NCBI RefSeq assembly: GCF_042677865.1
Contig: NZ_JBHUDD010000050.1
Span: forward strand, 1 to 64,000
Origin: Lutimaribacter salitolerans
Lineage (GTDB): Bacteria; Pseudomonadota; Alphaproteobacteria; Rhodobacterales; Rhodobacteraceae
Reading direction: 5' to 3'
DNA: 64,000 nt
In this document: piece after piece, positions 17,984 through 26,856 of the stretch
How the letters are laid out: each line of letters begins with the position of its first letter
Position numbering within the stretch: position 1 is the first letter of the stretch
The notes under the pieces: generated by a model
Seen by the model: the letters and a program-made list of their open reading frames with translations, nothing else
The model's database searches: none
Told to the model about the DNA's origin: nothing
Translations under genes and position numbers: made by a program

Positions 17984-18784
17984 TCAGGGCTCCATGAAAA
18001 TCTGCATGTTGCGCCGCCATATCTGTTCCCCGATCAGGCAGTCATAGTCGGGACGCTGGCGCATCTGCGCCGGGATCACGCGCGCCGGCGTGCCTGCGAT
18101 CTCCAGCACCAGCTTGCGGCGCACCGCGTCGCCGAAATCCTCCCACTGCGTCACGGGGATAAAGAACGCGCCCGGCCCGCCGATCACGCAGGCCTCGTAA
18201 TACACGTCCAGATCGGGAATGCCCCACCGCGAGGACAGACCGTCGGTCGTCATCATCGGCAATCCGTTGATGGTGATCCCCTGCGCGATGACCGTATCGC
18301 GCATGTCGTCCACGGCGCGCCCCTCGTTGTTGGGCCCGTCGCCCGACACGTCGATCACCCGGCGCAGCCCCTGATACTGGTTCGTGGCGATCATCTGCGC
18401 GCCAAATCCCAGCGCCCCCGAGATCGAGGTGCGCCGCATCGACCCGCCCGAGTTGGTCAGGATCTGCCCCGCCACCCGCTCGGCATCCTGCGCGTTTTCC
18501 AGCAGGGTCCAAGGCACCACCACGCGCTGCGTGCCGCTGCCGGCCCATTCGACATAGGTGATGGCGATGCGCCCCAGCAATCCGCCGCCCACGGCACCCA
18601 GCACCGCGTCCGAGGTCAGCGCCGCAGCATAGCCCTGCCGCTGAATCTCCAGCTCGCGCGGCGACATCGAGCGCGACACATCCACCGCCAGCACCAGTTC
18701 GACATCCACTTCGACCAGCGTCTGGGCCTGCGCGGGCAGGGCGGTGGCAAGGCAGGTCAGGCAGGCCGCAATAAAATTTCGCAT
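17984..18784 (-). CDS. DUF1194 von Willebrand-A-like secreted protein
   Basis: About 266 residues. A signal peptide (MRNFIAACLTCLATALPAQAQ) precedes a VWA-like domain whose MIDAS-type motif is VLAVDVSRSMS, and later RVIDVSGDGPNNEG supplies a second acidic cluster. The DUF1194 family is common in alphaproteobacteria; its members are thought to be periplasmic metal-dependent binding proteins of unknown partner. The start at 18784 is chosen because the signal peptide begins there. It is transcribed toward alr, downstream of dnaB. Confidence 0.85.
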   Translation of the reverse strand: MRNFIAACLTCLATALPAQAQTLVEVDVELVLAVDVSRSMSPRELEIQRQGYAAALTSDAVLGAVGGGLLGRIAITYVEWAGSGTQRVVVPWTLLENAQDAERVAGQILTNSGGSMRRTSISGALGFGAQMIATNQYQGLRRVIDVSGDGPNNEGRAVDDMRDTVIAQGITINGLPMMTTDGLSSRWGIPDLDVYYEACVIGGPGAFFIPVTQWEDFGDAVRRKLVLEIAGTPARVIPAQMRQRPDYDCLIGEQIWRRNMQIFMEP

Positions 18785-18873
18785 GCCCCATTGCGCCACA
18801 GCCCGGCGGCCCCTGTCCATTCACAAACGCGCAAGCCGGGCGGTTTTTGCCACTTGTGCTGAAACGCAGGGCG

Positions 18874-20370
18874 TCAGAACCCGTCGGGGCCGTCGGTCTG
18901 CTGCCAGGGTTTGACCAGGTTGCCAAAGCGGGTGAACCGACCCTCGAAGCTCAGTTCGACTGTGCCGATGGGGCCATGGCGCTGCTTGCCGATGACCACC
19001 TCGGCCTTGCCGTGCAGGCGCTCCATCTCGTCCTGCCACTTGGCCATCGCTTCCAGATCGTGATCGCCGGGCTTTTCGCGTTCCTTGTAGTATTCCTCGC
19101 GGAACACGAACATCACCACGTCGGCATCCTGCTCGATCGAGCCGGATTCGCGCAGGTCGCTCAGTTGCGGGCGCTTGTCCTCGCGGTTTTCCACCTGCCG
19201 CGACAGCTGCGACAGGGCGATCACCGGGATGTTCAGTTCCTTGGCGATGGCTTTCAGGCCCATGGTGATCTCTGAAATCTCGTTCACCCGGTTTTCCGAG
19301 CGTCCACCGCCGCGCACCAGTTGCAGGTAATCGACGATCAGAACGTCCAGACCATGGGTGCGTTTCAGCCGCCGTGCGCGCACCGCCAGTTGCGCGATGG
19401 GCAGGGCGGGCGTGTCGTCGATGAACAGCGGGCAGGCCTCGAGGCTTTTTGCGGCATCGACAAAGCGGCGGAACTCCACCTCGGTCATGTCGCCGCGCCG
19501 GATCTGTTCGCTGGGCACCTCGGCGGCTTCCGACAGGATACGCGCGGCCAGTTGCTCGGCGCTCATCTCAAGACTGTAAAAGCCCACAACGCCGCCTTCG
19601 ACCGCGCCTTCGGTGCCATCGGGCAGCGTGCCCTTGCGATAGGTTTTCGCGATGTTGAAGGCGATGTTCGTCGCAAGCGAGGTCTTGCCCATCGACGGAC
19701 GCCCGGCAAGGATCAGCAGGTCGGACTTGTGCAGCCCGCCCAGCTTCTTGTCCATGTCGATCAGCCCGGTCGAGATGCCGGCCAGCCCGCCTTCGCGCTG
19801 ATAGGCGGCATTGGCCATGTTCACCGCATCTGTGACCGCGCGCAGGAACGACTGGAACCCGCTGGCGGTCTGGCCCTGCTCGGACAGCCGGTACAGCGAC
19901 TGTTCCGCCTCGACGATCTGCTCTTTCGGCTCGGAGTCGATGTCGACCTTTTTCGCGCGGTCCACGATCTCGTGGCCCAGCCGGATCAGCTCGCGCCGCA
20001 CGGCCAGATCGTGGATCATCTGGGCATAGTCGCGCACCGCATAGGCGCTGATCGCCGCCCCCGCCAGACGCGCCAGATAGGCCGGGCCGCCCAGTTCCTT
20101 CAGCCCTTCGTCATCGTCAAAGAACGCCTTGAGCGTGACCGGGCTGGCCAGGTTGTTCTTGGCAATGCGCGCGGCGGCCACCTCGTAGATGCGGGCGTGG
20201 ACCGGATCGTAGAAATGCTTGGAATTGATGATGCTGGCCACGCGGTCATAGACATCGTTGTTGGTCAGGATCGCGCCCAGCAACTGTTGTTCGGCCTCGA
20301 TCGAGTGGGGCATGGTGTCGGCGTCCTGCACCTCGGCCCCGGTCGGATTGAAAGTCGTCAGCTCGTTCAT
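18874..20370 (-). CDS. dnaB: Replicative DNA helicase
   Basis: A 498-residue DnaB. The N-terminal DnaG-interacting domain begins near PHSIEAEQQLLGAILTNNDVYDRV. The RecA-like motor has Walker A GRPSMGKTSLATNIAFN, Walker B LDVLIVDYLQLV, and the arginine-finger region SLEMSAEQLAARIL. It unwinds DNA at the replication fork. Two ATGs lie close together; the ATG at 20370 is six bases after AGGGA and is preferred over 20376. The leader holds a perfect DnaA box. Confidence 0.97.
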   Translation of the reverse strand: MNELTTFNPTGAEVQDADTMPHSIEAEQQLLGAILTNNDVYDRVASIINSKHFYDPVHARIYEVAAARIAKNNLASPVTLKAFFDDDEGLKELGGPAYLARLAGAAISAYAVRDYAQMIHDLAVRRELIRLGHEIVDRAKKVDIDSEPKEQIVEAEQSLYRLSEQGQTASGFQSFLRAVTDAVNMANAAYQREGGLAGISTGLIDMDKKLGGLHKSDLLILAGRPSMGKTSLATNIAFNIAKTYRKGTLPDGTEGAVEGGVVGFYSLEMSAEQLAARILSEAAEVPSEQIRRGDMTEVEFRRFVDAAKSLEACPLFIDDTPALPIAQLAVRARRLKRTHGLDVLIVDYLQLVRGGGRSENRVNEISEITMGLKAIAKELNIPVIALSQLSRQVENREDKRPQLSDLRESGSIEQDADVVMFVFREEYYKEREKPGDHDLEAMAKWQDEMERLHGKAEVVIGKQRHGPIGTVELSFEGRFTRFGNLVKPWQQTDGPDGF

Positions 20371-20435
20371 CGTCATTCCCTGCTGGTGTAGGGCGTCATA
20401 GAAACACAGGCGATTCCCGGCAAATTGTATGTTTC

Positions 20436-20444
20436 TGTGGATAA
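20436..20444 (-). promoter_or_regulatory. Perfect consensus DnaA box in the dnaB leader
   Basis: On the minus strand the sequence reads TTATCCACA, an exact match to the consensus DnaA site TTATNCACA. It lies about 66 bases upstream of the dnaB start and downstream of the best promoter candidate. It could let DnaA damp or time dnaB expression, or act as a titration site. Confidence 0.6.
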
Positions 20445-20470
20445 GCTGTGGGCAGCCCGGCCACACCGCT

Positions 20471-20500
20471 ATCTTGCGTCACCGGGGCGGCCCGCGTCAA
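20471..20500 (-). promoter_or_regulatory. Candidate sigma-70-type promoter for dnaB
   Basis: On the minus strand a TTGACG -35 element (20495-20500) is followed after 18 bases by CAAGAT (20471-20476), a weak -10. It is the best match in the 170-base gap between pyrE and dnaB. The DnaA box lies about 27 bases downstream of the -10. Confidence 0.35.
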
Positions 20501-20542
20501 TATATTGTAAGGGTCGGTCGGCAACGGATGGCTGACCAAGCG

Positions 20543-21220
20543 TCAGTTCATCCGCGCCTTCTGCCATGTGCGTGGATCACGCAGGAACGTTTCCACCTCG
20601 GTCAGCGTCTCGGGCGTGAACGCGCCCTGCGCCTTGGCTTCGTCCAGCACATCCCACCAGGTGCACAGGTGATGCAGGGCAACGCCATGATCGCCCAGCG
20701 TCTTTTCCGTCTCGGGGAAGATGCCGTAATAAAAGATCACCGCCGTGTGCCCGCAGGTGGCCCCGGTCTCGCGGATCGCATCGACGAACGACAGCTTGGA
20801 GCCGCCATCGGTGGTCAGATCCTCGACCAGCAGCACGCGCTGCCCTTCGGTCATCTCGCCCTCGATCCGGGCATTTCTGCCGTAGCCCTTGGGCTTCTTG
20901 CGCACATAGGTCATCGGCAGGCCCATCCGCTCGGCCACCAGCGCGGCAAAGGGGATGCCCGCCGTCTCGCCGCCCGCGATGTTGTCGAACACCTCGAACC
21001 CCGCGTCGCGCAGGATGGTGATGGTCAGGAAATCCATCAGGGTGGACCGGATGCGCGGATAGCTGATCAGCTTGCGGCAGTCGATATAGCTGGGCGAGGG
21101 CAGGCCCGAGGCCAGCGTATAGGGCTGTTCGGTGTTGAAATTCACCGCCCTGATTTCCAGCAGCATCCGCGCGGTCAGACGGGCGATTTCGGCGCGGGTG
21201 GGGTAGGTTGTGGGGATCAT
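20543..21220 (-). CDS. pyrE: Orotate phosphoribosyltransferase
   Basis: A 225-residue type I phosphoribosyltransferase. The PRPP motif is RVLLVEDLTTDGGSKLSFVDAIR, and the catalytic lysine region is MTYVRKKPKGYGR. PyrE joins orotate to PRPP to make OMP in pyrimidine synthesis. It lies 33 bases downstream of pyrC on the same strand, so the two are probably one operon. The length is within the family range. Confidence 0.95.
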   Translation of the reverse strand: MIPTTYPTRAEIARLTARMLLEIRAVNFNTEQPYTLASGLPSPSYIDCRKLISYPRIRSTLMDFLTITILRDAGFEVFDNIAGGETAGIPFAALVAERMGLPMTYVRKKPKGYGRNARIEGEMTEGQRVLLVEDLTTDGGSKLSFVDAIRETGATCGHTAVIFYYGIFPETEKTLGDHGVALHHLCTWWDVLDEAKAQGAFTPETLTEVETFLRDPRTWQKARMN

Positions 21221-21253
21221 GGGCGGTCCTTGAAGCTTTGGCTAGGGCGGGCG

Positions 21254-22294
21254 TCAGGCTGTAACAGACCAGACAAGCGGGAAACCGGGGTCGAACACCG
21301 TGACCTCGCCCTCTTCGGTGATGATCTTGGGCGGATAGGTCACGGGATCGCCTTTGGTCAGGGTGATGGTCTCCGAGTTTATCGGCAGGCCATAGAACGC
21401 AGGACCGTGGCGTGATGTGAACCCTTCCAGGCGGTCCAGCGCGCCCATGTCCTCGAACACCTGGGCCAGGATCGACAGCGTGTTGGTCGCGGTGAAGCAG
21501 CCCGCGCAGCCACAGGCGGATTCCTTGTTGGGGTCGGTGTGCGGTGCCGAATCCGTGCCAAGGAAAAACCGCGCATCGCCCCCGGTGGCGGCGGTGCGCA
21601 GGGCCTGACGGTGCTCTTCGCGCTTGGCGACGGGCAGGCAATAGTAATGCGGCCGGATGCCCCCCACCAGGATATGATTGCGGTTGATGATCAGATGATG
21701 GGTGGTGATGGTGGCCGCCAGATCGGCGTCATGCGCCTGCACATACTGCACGCCCTGTTGCGTGGTGATATGCTCCATCACCACGCGCAGGCCGGGGGTG
21801 GCGCGGCGCACCGGGTCCAGCACGCGGTCGATGAACACCGCCTCGCGGTCGAAGATATCGACCTCCGGGTCTGTCACCTCGCCATGCACGCACAGCGGCA
21901 GGCCGATCTCGGCCATCCGCTCCAGCACCGGGCGCACGCGGTCGAAATCGCGCACGCCGCTGGCGGAATTGGTGGTCGCCCCGGCGGGATAGAGCTTCAC
22001 CGCCTTGATCAGACCGCTTGCCGCCGCCTGCGCCACGTCCTCGGGGTCGCTATCCTCGGTCAGGTACAGCGTCATCAGCGGCTCGAACACCGTGCCCTCG
22101 GGCAGGGCGGCCATGATCCGGTCGCGATACTGCTCGGCCTGCGCACCTGTCACGACGGGCGGCACAAGGTTGGGCATGATGATCGCGCGGGCGAAATGGC
22201 GCGCGGATTCGGGAAGAACTGCACGCAGCATCGCGCCATCGCGCAGATGCAGGTGCCAATCGTCGGGGCGGGCGATGCTCAGGATATCTGTCAT
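21254..22294 (-). CDS. pyrC: Dihydroorotase (class II)
   Basis: A 346-residue amidohydrolase. The metal-binding HxH is in WHLHLRDGAMLRAV near residue 14. The substrate and metal loops include VKLYPAGATTNSASGV with the carbamylated lysine, and GTDSAPHTDPNKESACGCAGC with the catalytic Asp. Both motifs and size match E. coli PyrC. It catalyses ring closure of carbamoyl aspartate. It is the first gene of a pyrC-pyrE unit. Confidence 0.96.
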   Translation of the reverse strand: MTDILSIARPDDWHLHLRDGAMLRAVLPESARHFARAIIMPNLVPPVVTGAQAEQYRDRIMAALPEGTVFEPLMTLYLTEDSDPEDVAQAAASGLIKAVKLYPAGATTNSASGVRDFDRVRPVLERMAEIGLPLCVHGEVTDPEVDIFDREAVFIDRVLDPVRRATPGLRVVMEHITTQQGVQYVQAHDADLAATITTHHLIINRNHILVGGIRPHYYCLPVAKREEHRQALRTAATGGDARFFLGTDSAPHTDPNKESACGCAGCFTATNTLSILAQVFEDMGALDRLEGFTSRHGPAFYGLPINSETITLTKGDPVTYPPKIITEEGEVTVFDPGFPLVWSVTA

Positions 22295-22336
22295 GCCAGC
22301 GCGATTAGCGCATCACGCGCGCCTGCGCCAGTGGGG

Positions 22337-23317
22337 TCAGACGCCCTCGTGGCGCGGGGGAAGCACCAGCTTGCCCTCGGCTGCCGCCTTTTCCAATGCC
22401 TCGAGCCGACGGCGGAACCGCGGCACGTTCATCCGGGCGCTGACATTGCGGCACAGCAAGGCCGCCAGATAAGGCCGGTCGCGCGAATCCAGCACCCCCA
22501 GCATGTTGCGCAGATAGCCGCCGTAATCACGCCGAGCGCGGTGCATCCGGGCAAAGCTGTGCGCGCTCAGGCTGTCATCCGCCGCCGGTTCCAGCAGGTC
22601 GGGCAGAATTCCCATCTTTTGCAGATCGCCCTGCAACGCGGTGCCAAAGAACGGCATGCGCAGCTTGGTCACATTGGGCCGGGTGAACAGCGCGGCATGC
22701 ATCGCGTCCAGATCCTCGGTCGGGTCATACAGGACATAGCCCCGATGCGCGGCATCCAGCATGTCGGGCGCATAGCCATAACGATCGGTAAAGGCGGTGC
22801 GCCGCATGTGGATGAACCGGTCGTCCCATTCTGTCACCCGCGGATCCAGCGTGGCCTGCGGCTGCACCATCACCACCCGCGCGCCGGGGGCGGCCACCGA
22901 ATAGGCGGCGGCGGCATAGCCCGCTGGCCCCGCGCCATAGAACAGAACCGTCTCGAAATCCTCGAAAAACCCGTCGTCGATCAGCCGGTCGAAATAGCCA
23001 TAGATCGTCTGGTCGCGAAACCAGGTATCCCCGTCCGAGAACAGGCCCAGATGCGACCATCCCTGATCCAGCACGAAATCCCATCCCAGGGGCCGCGCGC
23101 CCTCGGGGTTGGCCTGCGCGCCCTGTATCGATTCGAACGTCACCAGCAGCGTATCGCCGGCCTCGACAAAGGCACCGAAATGCTTGTGCCCGCAGGACTG
23201 GAAATGACCATGCGCGTCGGCGATGGCAGCCAGCTTGCGGATCCATGCGACCTTTTTCAGCCCCTCAAGGCTGTCTTCAAGCTGTTGTTCCAGGCTGCGC
23301 GGGGCCTCGTCCTGCAT
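22337..23317 (-). CDS. Conserved protein of unknown function
   Basis: A 326-residue soluble protein. I recognise no catalytic family with confidence. A central alpha/beta stretch, ETVLFYGAGPAGYAAAAYSVAAPGARVVMVQPQATLDPR, has a glycine-rich turn like a nucleotide-binding Rossmann loop. The ends are helical and charged (for example YLAALLCRNVSARMNVPRFRRRLEALEKAA). It is transcribed downstream of the glycosyltransferase/sulfotransferase cluster, after a gap of about 110 bases, and ends 42 bases before the pyrC start. A link to the sulfotransferases is possible but unproven. Confidence 0.7.
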   Translation of the reverse strand: MQDEAPRSLEQQLEDSLEGLKKVAWIRKLAAIADAHGHFQSCGHKHFGAFVEAGDTLLVTFESIQGAQANPEGARPLGWDFVLDQGWSHLGLFSDGDTWFRDQTIYGYFDRLIDDGFFEDFETVLFYGAGPAGYAAAAYSVAAPGARVVMVQPQATLDPRVTEWDDRFIHMRRTAFTDRYGYAPDMLDAAHRGYVLYDPTEDLDAMHAALFTRPNVTKLRMPFFGTALQGDLQKMGILPDLLEPAADDSLSAHSFARMHRARRDYGGYLRNMLGVLDSRDRPYLAALLCRNVSARMNVPRFRRRLEALEKAAAEGKLVLPPRHEGV

Positions 23318-23431
23318 ACCACTCGTCCTCAGGTTTTGCGGCGCCCATTCGCCCGGGCGCGGATATTTGATTGGGCACAGATCTAGGCGCGGTTTGCGGC
23401 AGGATTGCGGAGAATCCGTGGGGTTTTCGGG

Positions 23432-24475
23432 CTATTGCGCCCCGGCCGCACGGGCGCGATTGGCGTATTGTATCAGGAAACGCGCCGCATTGGCAGGCAG
23501 CGGCTGCGTCGGCGGCGTCATCAGCAGCCTCCCCATCAGCGCGCGGTAGGGTTCCAGCAGCATCAACGCATCGAACCGCGCCCTGCGCCAGGCCACCGCC
23601 TCGGCATGCAGCCGGGCCAGTTCGGGATCAGCCATCAGCGCGTCCAGATGCAGGGCGCTGTCCAGCGCGTGAATGGTGGTATCCGCGTCGGTGCAGAAAT
23701 TCCGCTCGACCCAATAGTCCAGATCAAGCATGTGATCGGAATGCACCGCACGGCCCCGGTCGGCCTTGACCACATAGCTTTCCATCGCGCCCAGAGGATA
23801 GTGATTGATCTGCGCCAGCGCGTAATTCGACCGGCCATAGGTCGAGAAAATCCGCCCGGTGCGGAACTTCTCCTCCAGCTCGCGCCCCTCGCCGTCGAAC
23901 CAGCGCGCGTCGGCCAGCCGGTCGGGATCAGGGTTGCGCGGGCGGTGCACGCCCAGTTTGCGATAGGTGCCATCGTTGCGATACAGCGTCTTGAACATGG
24001 CCGACCGCCAGGGCCAGTGCATCACCACCGGCGCGGCGCGGGTGAACTGCCGTGTCACCGGCTGATCGGCGTAATGCACTACGCCCGCATTGCCGAACAG
24101 CCGCCAGGTCAGGGTGATCGCCGTGGCCTCCGGCAGCGCCGCCAGCAGCGCGGGCAGGGTGCGGTCGCCCACATGGATGTTGACGAACTCATCCACGTCC
24201 AGCGTCAGAATCCAGATGGCCCGCCGGACGATCGGCAACCCCTCGGCGGCCTTGTAGGCGGTGAACTGGATGCCGCCCTTGTCATGCGGGCCATCGTTGC
24301 GCTTGTGCGTGACGATCCCCAGCGTATCCAGTCGGTCCAGCATGGCATCGGTGCCGTCCTGACAATCGTTGGAAAAGATCAGGAAATCGGTAAACCCCAC
24401 GGCCCGATGATGGGCCAGCCATTCCAACAGAAAGGCCCCTTCGTTCCGCACTGTCAGAACCGCAAGGAAATTCAA
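23432..24475 (-). CDS. Glycosyltransferase family 2-like protein (paralogue 1)
   Basis: A 347-residue cytoplasmic glycosyltransferase of the 'Glyco_tranf_2_4' type. The start reads MNFLAVLTVRNEGAFLLEWLAHHRAVG. Further on lie the metal-binding DxD-like motif LDVDEFVNIHVGD (around residue 105) and the family's C-terminal pattern INHYPLGAMESYVVKADRGRAVH. The only possible start that keeps the family N-terminus is a TTG at 24475, 17 bases after the stop of the upstream fusion gene, with AAAGG about 11 bases away, so expression may be weak. It is one of three paralogues in the cluster. Donor and acceptor sugars are unknown. Confidence 0.85.
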   Translation of the reverse strand: MNFLAVLTVRNEGAFLLEWLAHHRAVGFTDFLIFSNDCQDGTDAMLDRLDTLGIVTHKRNDGPHDKGGIQFTAYKAAEGLPIVRRAIWILTLDVDEFVNIHVGDRTLPALLAALPEATAITLTWRLFGNAGVVHYADQPVTRQFTRAAPVVMHWPWRSAMFKTLYRNDGTYRKLGVHRPRNPDPDRLADARWFDGEGRELEEKFRTGRIFSTYGRSNYALAQINHYPLGAMESYVVKADRGRAVHSDHMLDLDYWVERNFCTDADTTIHALDSALHLDALMADPELARLHAEAVAWRRARFDALMLLEPYRALMGRLLMTPPTQPLPANAARFLIQYANRARAAGAQ

Positions 24476-24492
24476 GGAGCTACGCGCCTTTC

Positions 24493-26856
24493 CTAACTTT
24501 CCATATCAAGGGCCAGCGCATAGGCCACGCGCTCCATCCCCGACAGGCGCAGGGTCAGCGCCTGCTGATACAGATCCTCGAATTCCGGCATGCCGTGCAA
24601 CTCTTCGGCCTTGGCGCGGTGCCAGTCCAGCCCGGTCTGGTGCCACTTTGCCAGCGTCTCATCCTGCAACAGCCGGTCGTATTCGGCCCGCACCCGGGGG
24701 ATGTTGCGCTGGATCGTGACATCGCGCGCATCGCCCCAGTCCATCCTGATCCAGTAGTTCAGCCCGATCGAGCGGTCCACATGCAGCGCGCGCCCCCTCT
24801 GCCGTTTGATCAGAAAAGATTCCGCCGAGCGCAGCGCATAATGATTGAGCTGCAACAGGTCATAGCCAATGGATTTTTTCGAACTGCGCCAGCCGTTCTT
24901 GATCGCCTCGGCGGTCATGTCCTTGCCCGAGCCGTTGACCCATTTCACCTTGGTCTCGAACCCGTCGGTCAGCTTGTTGGGGCGGTGGCAGCTGATCTTG
25001 GCATAGGCGCCGATGTTGCGGAACATCGTCTTGAAGCCCCAGACTGTGTGCGGCTTGGGGCAGAATTTCGGCGCGCAGGCATCGAACTGCCCGATCACGA
25101 AATCCTCGTTCAGACGATGCACCCCGCTGTGCCCGAACAACCGCCAGGTCATCGCCACGTTGGTCGCATCGGGCACGGCGGCAAAGAAATCGTCGAGTGT
25201 GCCATTGCCGCAGCGCACGTTGATGAACTCGTCCACGTCGATATGGATGATCCAGTCGGCGTTCCGGATCACAGGCTCGGTCAGGGCCTGATCCAGCGCG
25301 TATTGCTGGGGCGAATTGCCCTTCCAGCCGTCGTTGTTGCGGTGATGCAGGATGCCCATCGCATCCAGCCGGTCCAGAATTTCGGCCGTGCCATCGCTGC
25401 AATCATTGGTGTAGATCAGGAAACTGTCCACCCCCATCGCCCGGTGATAGGCGACCCATTCCAGAATATAGGGCGCCTCGTTCTTCATGCAGCCGACGAT
25501 GACATTGCCGGTCGATCCGGGCGGCAGGATGCGCGGCGGCATCGGGTCATAGGGCGTGGCCAGCTCTTCCTCGTTCACGCGGCCCAGCTTGTTGTGCGGT
25601 CGGAACGGCCCGTTCTTGAGCTTGTGAAAGTTCTGCACCGCCAGCGGTGGCAGGATTGCCTGCGCCTGCGGGCTCAACCCGCCATCCTCGGCAACGGGAT
25701 CGGTCTTGACCCCATTCAGCGCCGCGATATCCGCAACCTTGGTCTTTCTCTCTTCGCGCGTGGCCTTGTCGATGCGCCATTTGAACGCCAGCAGGTATTG
25801 CGACGCGCGATAGCCGTTGCCGGTGTCCGCCTCGACCCAGCCGCCGGGAATGGCCCGGTCGCGCTTGAGGGACGCGGGCGTCAGCGCGGGATGATCGCGC
25901 AGCAGACGCTTGTTCTGCGCCTCGAAGCCCTTTGAGATTTCGGCCAGCGCGCCGGGCTGGATCGGATCGCCCGGCACCGCGATCTCGGCATGAAACTTGC
26001 GCCATAACAGGCGCGGCAGCACCCGGTCGGTGCGCGCCAGCAATCGCAGGATCAGGTCGTTCAACTGCCGCGACCGCGCCAAAGACGCCGCCGAGGGCTG
26101 CGAAACCGGCGTGGCAGGCGTTGCCTTGCCCAGGGTCTCGTCCATCTCGAACATCGCGCGCAGCTCTTCCGTCGCCTCGGGGCCATGGAGCAGCGCCTCG
26201 TCATAGGGCCGAAGGGTCACGCTGCCCGCCCCGAAAACACCTTCCCAATGCTGCACAAGCCGCTGATAATCCAGCCAGAACGCCGGAGACTGCACCTCAA
26301 GAAACTGGCCCTTGTCCGGCTCGGTCTCGGGGGCGTTGCGCAGGGTATCGCCCCACCAATCCGCGCTGCCCGCCAATCCCGCCTCGACATCCAGCGACGT
26401 GCCGCGCCCCTCCAGCACCTGCTGGGCATAGTGCCGCGCCAGCGCGCGGCCCTGCTCGTCGACATGGGCGATGATGCGGATATCCTCGGACAAGCGCACC
26501 AGCAGATCGCGCAGGCGCTGCAATTCCGACACCCGCACCAGCGACGGGCCCAGCTGGCTGGCCGACAGGATCAGCGCCTTGGGGCTGGTCGCCGCCACGT
26601 CCCGGGCCAGCGACGCGGCAAGCTGCGTGCGCAGCGCCGCCTGCTTGTCCGGCATGATGAACCCGCGATTGAACCGCAGCGTGTCGATATGGTCGGGGTC
26701 GGTGACGGCCATGAACAGCTTTGTGTGGTTCTTGCCACCCGCCGCGCGCGGGAACAGATAGCCCTTTTGCGCAAGCTGCTCGCGCTTGTCGGCCAGCACG
26801 TCCTGCAATCGCGCCGCCCCCATCGTGGCCAGCCCGATATGAAGGTGGATCCGCAT
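24493..26856 (-). CDS. Degenerate sulfotransferase-like domain fused to glycosyltransferase 2
   Basis: A 787-residue two-part protein. Residues 1 to about 300 resemble bacterial sulfotransferases (MRIHLHIG...LQDVLADKREQLAQKGYLFP), but the PAPS P-loop, normally KTGTT, reads TMGAA, so sulfate donor binding is probably lost. From about residue 455 there is a complete glycosyltransferase domain: VGCMKNEAPYILEWVAYHRAMG, then the acidic motif HIDVDEFINVRCGNG and LNHYALRSAESFLIKRQRGRALH. It begins with ATG overlapping the preceding sulfotransferase stop as TGATG. The linker (about 300-450) is not recognised. It probably modifies a surface glycan. Confidence 0.85.
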   Translation of the reverse strand: MRIHLHIGLATMGAARLQDVLADKREQLAQKGYLFPRAAGGKNHTKLFMAVTDPDHIDTLRFNRGFIMPDKQAALRTQLAASLARDVAATSPKALILSASQLGPSLVRVSELQRLRDLLVRLSEDIRIIAHVDEQGRALARHYAQQVLEGRGTSLDVEAGLAGSADWWGDTLRNAPETEPDKGQFLEVQSPAFWLDYQRLVQHWEGVFGAGSVTLRPYDEALLHGPEATEELRAMFEMDETLGKATPATPVSQPSAASLARSRQLNDLILRLLARTDRVLPRLLWRKFHAEIAVPGDPIQPGALAEISKGFEAQNKRLLRDHPALTPASLKRDRAIPGGWVEADTGNGYRASQYLLAFKWRIDKATREERKTKVADIAALNGVKTDPVAEDGGLSPQAQAILPPLAVQNFHKLKNGPFRPHNKLGRVNEEELATPYDPMPPRILPPGSTGNVIVGCMKNEAPYILEWVAYHRAMGVDSFLIYTNDCSDGTAEILDRLDAMGILHHRNNDGWKGNSPQQYALDQALTEPVIRNADWIIHIDVDEFINVRCGNGTLDDFFAAVPDATNVAMTWRLFGHSGVHRLNEDFVIGQFDACAPKFCPKPHTVWGFKTMFRNIGAYAKISCHRPNKLTDGFETKVKWVNGSGKDMTAEAIKNGWRSSKKSIGYDLLQLNHYALRSAESFLIKRQRGRALHVDRSIGLNYWIRMDWGDARDVTIQRNIPRVRAEYDRLLQDETLAKWHQTGLDWHRAKAEELHGMPEFEDLYQQALTLRLSGMERVAYALALDMES

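Noticed and set aside
20371..20542. Chromosomal origin at the dnaB leader because of the DnaA box
   Set aside because: Only one perfect box was seen, with no AT-rich unwinding element, so a gene-regulatory site is more likely.
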